Assembly: GCA_046350115.1 (NCBI GenBank)
Contig: JAXMAZ010000010.1
Coordinates: forward strand, 62,001 to 126,000
Length of the DNA stretch: 64,000 nucleotides
Direction: 5' to 3'
DNA from: JAXMAZ01 sp046350115
Lineage (GTDB): Bacteria > Planctomycetota > Planctomycetia > Gemmatales > Gemmataceae
Shown here: positions 24,337 to 32,581 of the stretch, one piece after another
Layout: the number at the start of each line of letters is the position of its first letter
How positions within the stretch are numbered: position 1 is the first letter of the stretch
Made by a program: the position numbers and the translations under genes
Notes under the pieces: generated by a model
What the model was told of the DNA's origin: nothing
Databases searched by the model: none
Seen by the model: the letters and a program-made list of their open reading frames with translations, nothing else

Positions 24337-24480
24337 CTCGTTCCCACGCTCTGCGTGGGAACGCACGGGGTCGACGCTCCGCGTCGAGTCATCGTCTGTC
24401 GGCGACAGCCTCCCGGGCAAGCAGTCCTACGGCACGCGGAGCGTGCAAAAGAACGTTCCCACGCTCTGCGTGGGAACGAG
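24337..24480. repeat. Inverted repeat, CTCGTTCCCACGCTCTGCG family
   Basis: Second copy of the family at 9405-9547, with an inner CGACGCTCCGCGTCG-type palindrome and a right half GTTCCCACGCTCTGCGTGGG ending GAACGAG. It separates the GH3 gene from the alpha/beta hydrolase gene on the same strand. Confidence 0.87.
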
Positions 24481-24506
24481 GAGGGCTTTGGGCGGTTGCG
24501 CGTGAG

Positions 24507-25559
24507 TCAGTTCGCCCGGACCGCGGACAGGTGGCCGGGGATCGGGGTCGGGGCGTCCAGCGACGGCATCTCGACCGAGTCGGCGGCCGTGCCCGCCAGG
24601 TGGGTGTCGAAGAAGTCCACCAGCCGGCCGTGGTACTCGGCCCCGGCCACGTTCAGCGCCTGGTTGTGCTTCGCCTTCTCCACCAGCCACAGGCTCTTGT
24701 CCGGCCCGGTCGCCCGCTTGAACAGGGCGACGGCCATGTCCGGCTTGATGTACGTGTCCGCCTCGCCGTGGATCATCAGCAGCGGCACCCGCACCCGGCC
24801 CACCGCCCGCTCGACGCTCAAGTACCGCACCCCCCGCCGGGCGGCCACCCGGCGGACCGCCGCCTTGGCGAGCAGGGCGTAGAACCAGTTGGGGATGTGC
24901 CGCCGGACCCGCTGTGCCCGCTTGGTGTAAATCTTCACCCACTGCCGCATGTACGGGACCATCGTGGTCAGCGTGGCGTACGCCCCGTCGGTGACGACGC
25001 ACCGCACCCACGGGTCGGCGGCGGCGACCACCAGCCCGACGCTCGCCCCCTTGCTGATGCCGAACACGCCCACCCCGTCGGCCGGGGCGTCCGGGCGGCC
25101 CTTCAGGTACGCCAGGGCGGCCCGCATGTCCGCCTCGTCCCGGTCCGTCACCCACTGGGCCGGCTCGTACCCGGGATCCTTGTCGCTCTCCCCCTGGTTC
25201 CGCGGCTCGTAGGCGAAAATGTCGTACCCCGCGTCCAGCAGGGCCGTCGTATACTGGAGGGCGGCCCACCGGTTCGACCCGAACTCCGGGCCGAACAGGA
25301 TCACCCCCCGCCGCGGCCGGTGGCCCCGGAGGTAGCAGCCCCGCAGGGTAAGCCCGCCGGCCGTGGGGAACTGGACGTGCTCGGCGCCCGGGACCGGTTT
25401 GCCCCGGGGGACGATGAACAGCGGCCGCTCTTCAAAGATGCGGACGACCTGGTCCAGATACTTCCGGCGACAGTACCACTGGCCGCCGACCACCAGCAGG
25501 GCGAACGCCCCGCCGGCCGCCAGCAGCCCGATCACCGTCCACCAGGCCAGTACTTCCAC
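24507..25559 (-). CDS. Alpha/beta hydrolase with N-terminal membrane anchor
   Basis: A 350-residue protein. Residues 1-25 are a membrane segment (WWTVIGLLAAGGAFALLVVG). The hydrolase fold has YDIFAYEPRNQGESDKDP, the nucleophile in GISKGASVG, the acid in IHGEADTYIK and the His in EKAKHNQALN. Start GTG 25559 has GGAG eight bases upstream; a TTG at 25586 would add nine residues and looks less likely. It sits 132 bases downstream of the ketosynthase and upstream of GH3 on the same strand. A role as acyl esterase or thioesterase releasing the product is plausible but inferred from position. Confidence 0.82.
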   Translation of the reverse strand: MEVLAWWTVIGLLAAGGAFALLVVGGQWYCRRKYLDQVVRIFEERPLFIVPRGKPVPGAEHVQFPTAGGLTLRGCYLRGHRPRRGVILFGPEFGSNRWAALQYTTALLDAGYDIFAYEPRNQGESDKDPGYEPAQWVTDRDEADMRAALAYLKGRPDAPADGVGVFGISKGASVGLVVAAADPWVRCVVTDGAYATLTTMVPYMRQWVKIYTKRAQRVRRHIPNWFYALLAKAAVRRVAARRGVRYLSVERAVGRVRVPLLMIHGEADTYIKPDMAVALFKRATGPDKSLWLVEKAKHNQALNVAGAEYHGRLVDFFDTHLAGTAADSVEMPSLDAPTPIPGHLSAVRAN

Positions 25560-25691
25560 AGGCGGAACTCCGCGACACAACCCCAAGTCAAACGATGACC
25601 CACGGCCGCGGCTGCGGTCGATGGAAGGGGTTACTTTATGGACGACGCGGGGGGCGAGCAGTCCCTTAACCCGCTATCGTCCGAAAATCCG

Positions 25692-26975
25692 TTAGAGCCG
25701 GCTGGCGATCAGGGTGATGTTCTGTCCCCCGAACCCGAAGCTGTTGCTAAGGACGTGCCGAATCCCGCTTTTCTCCCGGGCGGCGTTCGGCACATAGTCG
25801 AGGTCACAGGCGGGGTCGGGCGTCTCGTAGTTAATGGTCGGCGGGAGGACGGCGTTCCGCATGGCCAGCACGGCGATCATCAGCTCGACCACCCCGCCGG
25901 CCGCAATCAGGTGGCCCATCATACTCTTAGAGCTGGACACCGGGCACTTGTATGCCCACTCGCCGAGTGCCGCCTTGATCGCCAACGTCTCCGACTCGTC
26001 GTTGGCCGCGGTACTCGTCCCGTGGGCGTTGATGTACCCGATGTCCTCCGGTTTTAGCCCCGCGTCCGTCAGCGCCTGCTTCATGCAAGCGATGGCCCCC
26101 CGGCCCTCCGGGTGCGGATCGGTCATGCGGAAGGCGTCCCCGGTCGTGCCGTACCCGCTCAACTCCGCATAGATCGGCGCGTTCCTGGCCCTGGCGTGCT
26201 CGAATTCCTCCAAAACCACCATCCCGGCCCCTTCGCCGAGCACAAAACCGTCCCGGTTCAGGTCGAACGGCCGGCTCGCCTTGGCCGGGGCGTCGTTCCG
26301 GCGGGACAGTGCGGTCAGGAGGTTGAAGCCGGTGACGCCGAACGGGTGGATCATGCTGTGGGAGCCGCCGGCGAGCATCACGTCGGCGTCCCCGTGGCGG
26401 ATCAGCTCCGTCGCCTCCCCGACCGCCTGGGCGCTTGCCGCGCAGGCGGTCAGGCAGGTCAGATTCGGACCACACAGGTCGAACTCGTCGGCCAGGTGGC
26501 CGGCGGTGGTGTGCATCTCCAGCTCGTACTCCCGCTTGCCGTCCAGGTGGCCGAACAGCAGACGGGCGAAGTTGCCGGTGTCCACGGTCCGGCCGTCCTT
26601 GGAGCTGGCCCCGATCCCGCTGATGACGCCGACGAAGTCCTCGCTCCCCTCCCCGGACCCGCAGTAGACGCCGTACCGGGTGCGGTCCCCGCCGGCGAGC
26701 AGGTGCGAGTCCTCCAACGCCTGCCGGGCGGCGGCCAGCCCGAACCGGGTGTTCGACCCGCTCTTGGCGTACCGCCCGGGGTCCGGGACGAACCGGCCGA
26801 GGTCGAAGTTCTTCACCTCGGCGGCGAACGTGGTGGGGAACCGGGAGGCGTCGAAGTGGGTGGTCGGGGCGACCCCGGACTTGCCCTCGAGCAGGGCGGC
26901 GAACGTGTCGGCGACGGTGTGCCCCACCGGCGTGACCATGCCCATCCCGGTGATGACGACCCGACGCCGGCTCAT
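25692..26975 (-). CDS. Beta-ketoacyl-ACP synthase II (FabF-like), catalytically intact
   Basis: A 427-residue ketosynthase extending acyl-ACP with malonyl-ACP. The catalytic triad is complete: Cys178 in CLTACAASAQ, the first His in INAHGTSTAAND and the second in SKSMMGHLIAAGG. The C-terminal NSFGFGGQN motif is standard. The normal length and MSRRRVVITGMGMVTPVG start support the ATG at 26975. Its neighbour upstream is a second ketosynthase homologue lacking two of the three catalytic residues, so the two may pair as KS and chain-length factor. Given its genomic partners it is more likely dedicated to a specialised acyl chain than the housekeeping FabF. Confidence 0.93.
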   Translation of the reverse strand: MSRRRVVITGMGMVTPVGHTVADTFAALLEGKSGVAPTTHFDASRFPTTFAAEVKNFDLGRFVPDPGRYAKSGSNTRFGLAAARQALEDSHLLAGGDRTRYGVYCGSGEGSEDFVGVISGIGASSKDGRTVDTGNFARLLFGHLDGKREYELEMHTTAGHLADEFDLCGPNLTCLTACAASAQAVGEATELIRHGDADVMLAGGSHSMIHPFGVTGFNLLTALSRRNDAPAKASRPFDLNRDGFVLGEGAGMVVLEEFEHARARNAPIYAELSGYGTTGDAFRMTDPHPEGRGAIACMKQALTDAGLKPEDIGYINAHGTSTAANDESETLAIKAALGEWAYKCPVSSSKSMMGHLIAAGGVVELMIAVLAMRNAVLPPTINYETPDPACDLDYVPNAAREKSGIRHVLSNSFGFGGQNITLIASRL

Positions 26976-27000
26976 GTCGTTCCTCGCCTCGAAGTCGTCA

Positions 27001-27140
27001 ACCTAACCCCCCGGCCCCCTTCCCTAAGAGGGAAGGGGGAGAGTGTTCACACTCGCGGGGAAGAAGCGCCGTTTACCGCCCGTACCCTGTACCCCCTTGC
27101 TCCCCCTTCCCTCTTAGGGAAGGGGGCCGGGGGGTTAGGT
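27001..27140. repeat. Inverted repeat, ACCTAACCCCCCGGCCCCCT family
   Basis: 40-base perfect arms at 27001-27040 and 27101-27140, with a 60-base centre. It lies between the two ketosynthase genes, ending two bases from the stop of the upstream one. A similar C/G-tract design, but a different sequence, is at 34567-34700. Confidence 0.88.
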
Positions 27141-27141
27141 T

Positions 27142-28434
27142 TCACACCCCGTCCCACTTCCGCACCACCACCGCCGCCACCTGGCCCAGGTCGGTCGTCG
27201 TCACCTTCAGGGCATACGGCTTGGCCACCGGCCGCGGCGGCCCGGTGTGAACGTGTACCGGGCAGTCGGCCCCGGCTTTCGCGTGGTTGAGCGTCCCCGG
27301 CAACTGGCCGTGGTGCAAGGCCAGGACGCTGGCCGCCAGTTCGACCAGCCCGCTGGCCGCCCCGGCGGTGCCGACGTGCCCCCGCGGGGCGAACACCGGC
27401 ACCCCGTTCGGCCCGAACACCTCGGCGATCGCCCGGGCCTCGAACGCGTCCAGCGCGGTGAACCCGCCGGCGCTGCTGTTCACGTGGTCCACGTCGGCCG
27501 GCTGAACCCCGGCCTCCTTCAGCGCCTGGCGGATCACCCGGGCGAACAGGGCCGGGTTGAGCTTACGGGCGAACCCGGACGCCACCCCGACCACCTCGGC
27601 CAGCACCGTCGCGCCCCGCTTCTGGGCGAACGCCAGGTCTTCCAGCCCGAACACCGCGGCCGCCTCGCCGAGCAGCGTCCCGTCCCGGTCGGCGTCGAAC
27701 GGGCGGAGGGCGTCGGCCGGGGTGGCGTTCCTGCGGGACAGTTGCTGGAACGAGTTGTGCCGGCAGAACCCGACCGGGCCGAGCTTGCTCTCGCACCCGC
27801 CGACCAGGAAGTAGTCGGCCAGCCCCCGGCCGAGGATGCGGTACGCCTCGGTCAGGGCGAGCAGGCCGGCCAGGTCGCCGGCGGTGATGGTGTTGTTCGG
27901 CCCGCGGGCGTCGTGCGTCACCGACACGTGGCAGGCCGGCATGTTCGGCAGGTACTTGAGCATCCAGAGGGGCTGGACGGCCCGCAGCCCGTCGGTGCCC
28001 CAGACGCCCAGGTCCACCTTGCCCGGGGTGTCCTTGGCGGCCAGCACCGCCCCGCCGGCCAGCTCCTCCAACTCAGTGCCGACCATGACGCAGCCGAACT
28101 CGATGCCGAACCGGTCCGGGTCGATAGTCCCTTTGGCCGGGCCGGCGGTGTCCATCACCTGCTGGGCGGCGCACACCCCGAGCTGGATGGTCCGGGCCAT
28201 CACCTTGAGCGACTTGCGGGTGTCCTTCTGGGCGGCCGGGATGAACTTCTTGGCGTCGAAGCTGTCCACCTCGTAGGCGACGTGGGTGGGCAGCGGGGAG
28301 GCGTCGAACAGGGTGACGGGCCTGGCCCTGGCCGGGCCGCCGGCGGTCAGCCCGGCCCAGAACGCGGCCGGGTCACAGCCGACGGGCGAGAGCACCCCGA
28401 CCCCGGTCAGCACAGCCCTGCGAGGAGCGGTCAT
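27142..28434 (-). CDS. Ketosynthase homologue lacking catalytic Cys (chain-length-factor-like)
   Basis: A 430-residue ketosynthase fold (RRAVLTGVGVLSPVGCDPAA). Aligned by eye without gaps to the neighbour at 25692, the active-site Cys is replaced by Asp187 (TITAGDLAGLL), and the first catalytic His by Ser (VNSSAGGFTAL in place of INAHGTST). The second His is kept (PRGHVGTAGA). It therefore cannot condense by the normal route. In type II polyketide systems and some bacterial fatty-acyl systems such a partner is the chain-length factor, forming a heterodimer with an active ketosynthase; that is the inferred role. It sits directly between the active ketosynthase and the dehydratase. Confidence 0.9.
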   Translation of the reverse strand: MTAPRRAVLTGVGVLSPVGCDPAAFWAGLTAGGPARARPVTLFDASPLPTHVAYEVDSFDAKKFIPAAQKDTRKSLKVMARTIQLGVCAAQQVMDTAGPAKGTIDPDRFGIEFGCVMVGTELEELAGGAVLAAKDTPGKVDLGVWGTDGLRAVQPLWMLKYLPNMPACHVSVTHDARGPNNTITAGDLAGLLALTEAYRILGRGLADYFLVGGCESKLGPVGFCRHNSFQQLSRRNATPADALRPFDADRDGTLLGEAAAVFGLEDLAFAQKRGATVLAEVVGVASGFARKLNPALFARVIRQALKEAGVQPADVDHVNSSAGGFTALDAFEARAIAEVFGPNGVPVFAPRGHVGTAGAASGLVELAASVLALHHGQLPGTLNHAKAGADCPVHVHTGPPRPVAKPYALKVTTTDLGQVAAVVVRKWDGV

Positions 28435-28470
28435 CGAATCACGAACTCCGTCGGAAGCGAATCCGTTCGG

Positions 28471-28971
28471 TCATCCCCCGGCCGGCGGCAGCTCGGCCGG
28501 GCGGGGGGCCAGCTTGGCCTGGCCGAGCAGGTACGTCAGCTCGCCGGTGAACACGAAGTTGTCCACCCCGAACTCCTGCTGCGCTCGGTTCTGGTCCAGG
28601 TGGGCGAAGAAGATCTCGGCCTCGGCCACCAGGGCGTCCCCGCACGTCACCCGGCCGGCCACCACCGCCCCCTGCGGCCGCAGGTCGATCAGGTCGGCCC
28701 GGTAGGTGAGCGTCTCGCCCGGCCCGACCTCCCGGTGGAAGGTAGCCTTGGGCACCTTGGCCAGCACCACCTTCTCGCGGAACTGGTTGGCCTCGCCCAC
28801 CAGGATGCCGCCGGTCTGGGCCAGCCCTTCGAGGATGAGGGCGGCCGGCATGACCGGGAACCCGGGGAAGTGGTCGGCGAAGTGGTCCTCGGCGTGGGAC
28901 AACGCCTTCACCGCCACCGCCGTCTTGCCCGGCTCGAACGCCACGAACCGGTCGATCCAGATCCACCTCAT
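28471..28971 (-). CDS. 3-hydroxyacyl-ACP dehydratase (FabZ-like), catalytically intact
   Basis: A 166-residue hot-dog protein that dehydrates 3-hydroxyacyl-ACP. His34 (DHFPGFPVMP) and Glu48 (AALILEGLAQ) are the expected catalytic pair at the expected spacing. The ATG overlaps the ACP stop codon (ATGA), showing translational coupling. The C-terminal 35 residues extend beyond a minimal FabZ (VDNFVFTGELTYLLGQAK). It works with the ACP and FabG of the same operon. Confidence 0.92.
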   Translation of the reverse strand: MRWIWIDRFVAFEPGKTAVAVKALSHAEDHFADHFPGFPVMPAALILEGLAQTGGILVGEANQFREKVVLAKVPKATFHREVGPGETLTYRADLIDLRPQGAVVAGRVTCGDALVAEAEIFFAHLDQNRAQQEFGVDNFVFTGELTYLLGQAKLAPRPAELPPAGG

Positions 28972-29354
28972 CCGCTGACCTTGCTGGCGACGTACTTGGT
29001 GATCAGGTCGACCGTGAACAGGTCGCCGATCTTCTCGAAGCTGGGGTTCTTCTCGAAGCCGGCCAGGTCGGCGTAGGGCATCTTCTCCCGCAGCTCGGCC
29101 AGCCCCTTGGGCGTCACCTGGCCGTTCTGCACGAACTCCGGGTCGCCCTGGAAGATGGACTCCGGGAACAGCTCGTTGCGGTCGATCTTGATGCCGAACT
29201 CCCGCTCCAGCCGGAACACGATGTCCAGGAAGTCGATGGACTCGGCGTTCAGGTCGGCCTGCAGGCGGGCCTGCGGCGTGACCTCGTCGTCGTCTACGCT
29301 CAGGGCGTCGACGAGCTGGGTCCGGACGCGGGAGAAGATCTCGTCCTGGGTCAT
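28968..29354 (-). CDS. Acyl carrier protein, extended type
   Basis: A 128-residue acyl carrier protein starting MTQDEIFSRVRTQLVDALSV. The phosphopantetheine site is Ser39 in ADLNAESIDFLDIVFRLE. It is longer than the housekeeping ACP (about 78 residues): an insertion between helices II and III (GDPEFVQNGQVTPKGLAELR, then KMPYADLAGFEKNP) is shared by a class of planctomycete and deltaproteobacterial ACPs tied to specialised synthases. The ATG at 29354 is internal to a longer open frame that is not protein-like upstream. It lies between fabG and fabZ. Confidence 0.92.
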   Translation of the reverse strand: MTQDEIFSRVRTQLVDALSVDDDEVTPQARLQADLNAESIDFLDIVFRLEREFGIKIDRNELFPESIFQGDPEFVQNGQVTPKGLAELREKMPYADLAGFEKNPSFEKIGDLFTVDLITKYVASKVSG

Positions 29355-29410
29355 CGTCTGTCCCTCCGCGGCCCTCGCCCGGGAGTGGGCGACCGGCCCG
29401 TCGTGTCGTC

Positions 29411-30172
29411 TTAGGCCACGGCCGCGCCGAGGCTCAGCCCGCCGTCCACGGTGATCACCTGCCCGGTGATGTACGCGGCCGCCGGGGTACACAGGAACGC
29501 CACCACCCCGGCGATGTCCTCCGGCCTGCCCAGCCGGTTGACCGGGACCGCCTTCTTGATCAGGTCGCCGGCCTTGTTCCGCACCGCCTCGCTCATGTCC
29601 GTCTCGATGAACCCGGGGGCGACCGCGTTCACCGTCACGCCCCGCTTGCCGAACTCGACCGCCAGCACCCGGGTCAGGCTGTTCACCGCCCCCTTGCTGG
29701 CCGAGTAGTTGGCCTGGCCGGGGTTGCAGAAGTCGGCCGCCACGCTGCTGATGTTGACGATCCGCCCGCTCCGCTGCTTGAACACCATCGGCTCGGCGAC
29801 GGCTTTACAGAAGGCGAACACCCCGTTCAGGTTGGTGTCGATGACGGCCTTCCAGGCGTCGGCGTCCATCCGCAGGAACAGGGTATCCCGGATGACCCCG
29901 GCGTTGTTCACCAAAATATCAACCCGGCCCCAATCCGCCAGCACCGCGGCCACCACCGTGGGGGCGGTGGCCGGGTCGGCCACGTCCCCCTGGTACGCCT
30001 TGGCCGTCCCGCCGGCGGCCGCGACTTCGGCGACCAGCGCCTCGGCCGCCGGCTGGTTGCCGCGGTAGACGAACGCCACCTTGGCCCCCTCTTTGGCCAG
30101 GGCCAGCACGACCGCCTTGCCGATCCCGCGGCTGCCGCCGGTGACGACCGCGACCTGATCTTTCAGCTGCAT
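29411..30172 (-). CDS. 3-oxoacyl-ACP reductase (FabG-like)
   Basis: A 253-residue short-chain dehydrogenase reducing 3-oxoacyl-ACP with NADPH. The cofactor motif is VTGGSRGIGKAV, then NNAGVIRD, the Ser in VNISSVAAD and the Y-x3-K pair in NYSASKGAVNSL. The C-terminus (YITGQVITVDGGLSLG) is typical of FabG. ATG 30172 precedes QLKDQVAVVTGG and gives the usual length. It is the ketoreductase of the operon, 56 bases upstream of the ACP gene. Confidence 0.93.
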   Translation of the reverse strand: MQLKDQVAVVTGGSRGIGKAVVLALAKEGAKVAFVYRGNQPAAEALVAEVAAAGGTAKAYQGDVADPATAPTVVAAVLADWGRVDILVNNAGVIRDTLFLRMDADAWKAVIDTNLNGVFAFCKAVAEPMVFKQRSGRIVNISSVAADFCNPGQANYSASKGAVNSLTRVLAVEFGKRGVTVNAVAPGFIETDMSEAVRNKAGDLIKKAVPVNRLGRPEDIAGVVAFLCTPAAAYITGQVITVDGGLSLGAAVA

Positions 30173-30186
30173 GGATGTTCGTCTCT

Positions 30187-30268
30187 GTAGGGCGGTGCCG
30201 AGTCTTCGAGGCCCGCCGGAGCGGCAACCGGTCCCACGGCGGGCCTCGAAGACTCGGCACCGCCCTAC
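30187..30268. repeat. Inverted repeat, GTAGGGCGGTGCCGAGTCTTCG family
   Basis: The arms are GTAGGGCGGTGCCGAGTCTT and onward to GGCCCGCCG, mirrored to 30268. It occupies the gap between the dehydratase-like gene and fabG inside the operon. A second copy, with decayed arms, is at 59686-59777. Confidence 0.88.
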
Positions 30269-30273
30269 AAAAC

Positions 30274-30759
30274 TCAGCCCGCCTTCAGCTCGCCGGTGAG
30301 CAGCGCCCACCGGGCCTTCCAGTGGTCCAGCAGCTTGGCGCCGGCCGCCGCCCCGGCCGGGCCGCGGTCGCTCAGGGCGTACCCGTGCAGGACGAACTGG
30401 GCGGACACCGTCGGCGTTCCGTCCTCGTCCGCGCCCTTGCCCCGGAACGTGGCCGTGTCCCCGTCTTGCTTGACCAAATCGACGGCCACGTCCATCCGCC
30501 GGCCGGGCCGCATGAACGACCCGTACTTCACGTTTTTTACGTCCCGCAGGACCACCACCGGGTGGCGGTAGCCGGTGGTCGCCCGCCACAGCCACGCCCC
30601 GCCCTCGACCAGGCACTGCAGCATCAGCACGCCGGGCAGGACCGGGAACCGGGGGAAGTGGTCCGCCAGGTACTCCTCCCCGAGGGCCAGGAACTTGCAG
30701 CCCCGCAGGAACTTCCCCGGCTCGTGGGCGTCGATCCGGTCGAGCAGGTGGAACCGCAT
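30274..30759 (-). CDS. FabZ-like hot-dog protein with Glu-to-Gln active-site change
   Basis: A 161-residue hot-dog protein in the same register as the FabZ at 28471: His34 is present (DHFPRFPVLPG) but the catalytic Glu48 is Gln48 (VLMLQCLVEG), with a Glu four residues later. It may be a dehydratase with altered chemistry, an isomerase, or a non-catalytic partner. The C-terminus has an extra helix (LLDHWKARWALLTGELKAG). ATG 30759 is chosen from the alignment with the sister protein. It is first in the run of acyl-chain genes. Confidence 0.87.
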   Translation of the reverse strand: MRFHLLDRIDAHEPGKFLRGCKFLALGEEYLADHFPRFPVLPGVLMLQCLVEGGAWLWRATTGYRHPVVVLRDVKNVKYGSFMRPGRRMDVAVDLVKQDGDTATFRGKGADEDGTPTVSAQFVLHGYALSDRGPAGAAAGAKLLDHWKARWALLTGELKAG

Positions 30760-30994
30760 CCCCGGCAATCCCTTCGTCGGTCCAGGAAGGTCAGCGAATA
30801 TACAGAGCCGGCGGAACCGCCACAACCGGAATCGGTTGGGGCGGGTTTACCGCGTCCGGCCATCATACGAGGTTGACCCGGTCGTGTCCGGGCCGAGTGC
30901 GGCGCGGGGTGGCAGGCTTGTCCGACCGCCCCACCGCCCCTATCATGGCGGTTCTTTCTTATCGGGACCGCACAAACAGCACGGGGAGCGGATC
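30760..30994. other. Divergent promoter region of the acyl-chain operon
   Basis: 235 bases between divergent starts. It should contain the operon promoter (minus strand) and the promoter for the tiny basic-peptide gene (plus strand). No inverted repeat of the local families is present, in contrast with most gaps here. I cannot identify clear promoter hexamers. Confidence 0.45.
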
Positions 30995-31081
30995 ATGGCC
31001 GGCCGGCGCCGCGGGACGGGACGACGGAAGGTGGGGCGGAAGAAGCGGCGGATGCGGGCCAAGATTCGCCACCGCAAGTAA
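30995..31081 (+). CDS. 28-residue highly basic peptide (ribosomal-protein-like)
   Basis: A short frame, ATG 30995 to TAA 31081, preceded by GGGGAG at good spacing. Of 28 residues, 17 are Arg or Lys (the core reads GRKKRRMRAKIRHRK). The composition and the KKRRMR-x-K-x-RHRK ending recall very small ribosomal proteins of the bS22/mS38 (AURKAIP1/COX24) type that line rRNA. That is a resemblance only. The upstream gap and Shine-Dalgarno sequence support a real gene that automated callers would miss. Confidence 0.5.
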   Translation: MAGRRRGTGRRKVGRKKRRMRAKIRHRK

Positions 31082-31165
31082 CCGGTCCCCGCCCGCGGCC
31101 CAGCCCGTCTTGACCCCGGCCGCCGCCCGTCGGTATTCCCCCGCCGTCTGATCTGGGGGGATGCC

Positions 31166-32575
31166 ATGACGGCCCGCGCCTGCCGGCCGGCCCGGTTCGC
31201 CGGTCCGGCCCTCGTCCTCGCGTTGGCGGCCGTGCTCGCCGGCTGCCGCCTGCAGCGCGGCCCGGACCGCCCCGTCCCCCTCCCGCCGGACACCAGCCCG
31301 GCCGACCTGATCGACGCCGACGACCCGGCCGAGTCGCTCAACCCGCTGGACGGGGAGGAGCTGGCCAACGCCGCCGAGCGGGTCCGCAAGAGCCGCAAGC
31401 CGAGCCGCGACCCCGAGAAGAAGTACGAGATCCTGTGCCTGTCCGGGGGGGCGGTGTACGGGGCGTACTCGGCCGGGGTGCTGGTCGGCTGGACGCAGGC
31501 CGGCACCCGCCCCCAGTTCGACGTGGTCACCGGGATCAGCGTCGGGGCCACCATCGCCCCGTTCGCCTTCCTCGGCCCGGAATACGACTGCACCCTGCAG
31601 TGGCTGCTGACCACCGCCCGGCAGGAGGACGTGTTCACCATCCGCCGGCAGATCCGCGGGCTGTTCAGCGAGTCGGTGGCGGACAACGCGGCCGGGGTCC
31701 GCCGGCTGGAGTCGGTCATCACCGATGACGTGGTCCGCCGGCTGGCCGAGGAGCACCGGAAGGGCCGCCGGTGCTACGTCGGCAGCACCAACCTGGACAC
31801 CAAGCGGCTGGTGGTGTGGGACCTGGGGGCGATCGCCGCCCGCGGCGGCCCGGCCAGCCGCAAGCTGATCGTCGGGGCGATCGTCGCGTCCGCCTCCATC
31901 CCGGCCTTCTTCCCGTCCGTCCGGGTGCCGGTCGAGATCGACGGCCAGTATTACGAGGAGATGCACGTGGACGGGGGGGTCACCCGGTCCATGTTCTTTC
32001 GCCCGCCGTACGTCCCGCCGGACAAGCGGGAGGGGTTCGGGCCGGACGCCCTGTACGGCACCAACCTGTACATGCTGGTCGCCGGCAAGATGTACCCGGA
32101 CCCGGAGGGGGTGCGGCTGCGGACCCTGGCGGTGGCCGGGGCGTCGGTGTCCAACCTGCTGTACGCGGTCACCCGCCAGGACCTGTACCGGATGTACCTG
32201 TACGCGGTGCTGACCGGGATGAACTACTACGTGTCGGCCATCCCGCCGGAGTTCCGGACGACCGGCAAGAGCACCGACTTCGACCCGGCCGAGATGGCCA
32301 AGATGTTCAACGAGGGGCAGCGGCTGGCCGCCCAGGGGCTGGTGAAGAAAGACGCCCAGGGGCGGCCGGCGAAAGACCCGAAGACCGGGCGGGCGGCGCT
32401 CGGCCCGGCGTGGCAGGACATCCCCCCGGGGTTCGAGCCGGGGGAGGAGCTGCGGAGCCGGACCGGGCTGCGGCTGGCGGTGCGGAAGGAGCAGCCGCCG
32501 GCCCCGGTCCAGCCGCCGGCCGCCGGCCCCGGCTCGTCCCCACCGGCCGCCCCCCCGCCGCCGGTGGCGAAGTGA
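31166..32575 (+). CDS. Patatin-like phospholipase, lipoprotein
   Basis: A 469-residue protein. A lipobox (VLAGC, Cys27) suggests lipid anchoring to the envelope. The patatin domain spans about 88-330: oxyanion loop LSGGAVYGAYSAGVL, nucleophile Ser in GISVGA and catalytic Asp in the HVDGGV segment, giving a Ser-Asp dyad acyl hydrolase acting on phospholipids. The C-terminus is Pro-rich and probably flexible. ATG 31166 follows a G-rich Shine-Dalgarno; an ATG at 31161 is out of frame. It stands alone, facing the convergent gene at 32582. Confidence 0.9.
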   Translation: MTARACRPARFAGPALVLALAAVLAGCRLQRGPDRPVPLPPDTSPADLIDADDPAESLNPLDGEELANAAERVRKSRKPSRDPEKKYEILCLSGGAVYGAYSAGVLVGWTQAGTRPQFDVVTGISVGATIAPFAFLGPEYDCTLQWLLTTARQEDVFTIRRQIRGLFSESVADNAAGVRRLESVITDDVVRRLAEEHRKGRRCYVGSTNLDTKRLVVWDLGAIAARGGPASRKLIVGAIVASASIPAFFPSVRVPVEIDGQYYEEMHVDGGVTRSMFFRPPYVPPDKREGFGPDALYGTNLYMLVAGKMYPDPEGVRLRTLAVAGASVSNLLYAVTRQDLYRMYLYAVLTGMNYYVSAIPPEFRTTGKSTDFDPAEMAKMFNEGQRLAAQGLVKKDAQGRPAKDPKTGRAALGPAWQDIPPGFEPGEELRSRTGLRLAVRKEQPPAPVQPPAAGPGSSPPAAPPPPVAK

Positions 32576-32581
32576 CGGGCG

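Noticed and set aside
25560..25586. TTG start at 25586 for the alpha/beta hydrolase
   Set aside because: GTG 25559 has a GGAG at eight bases and gives a clean membrane-anchor start.
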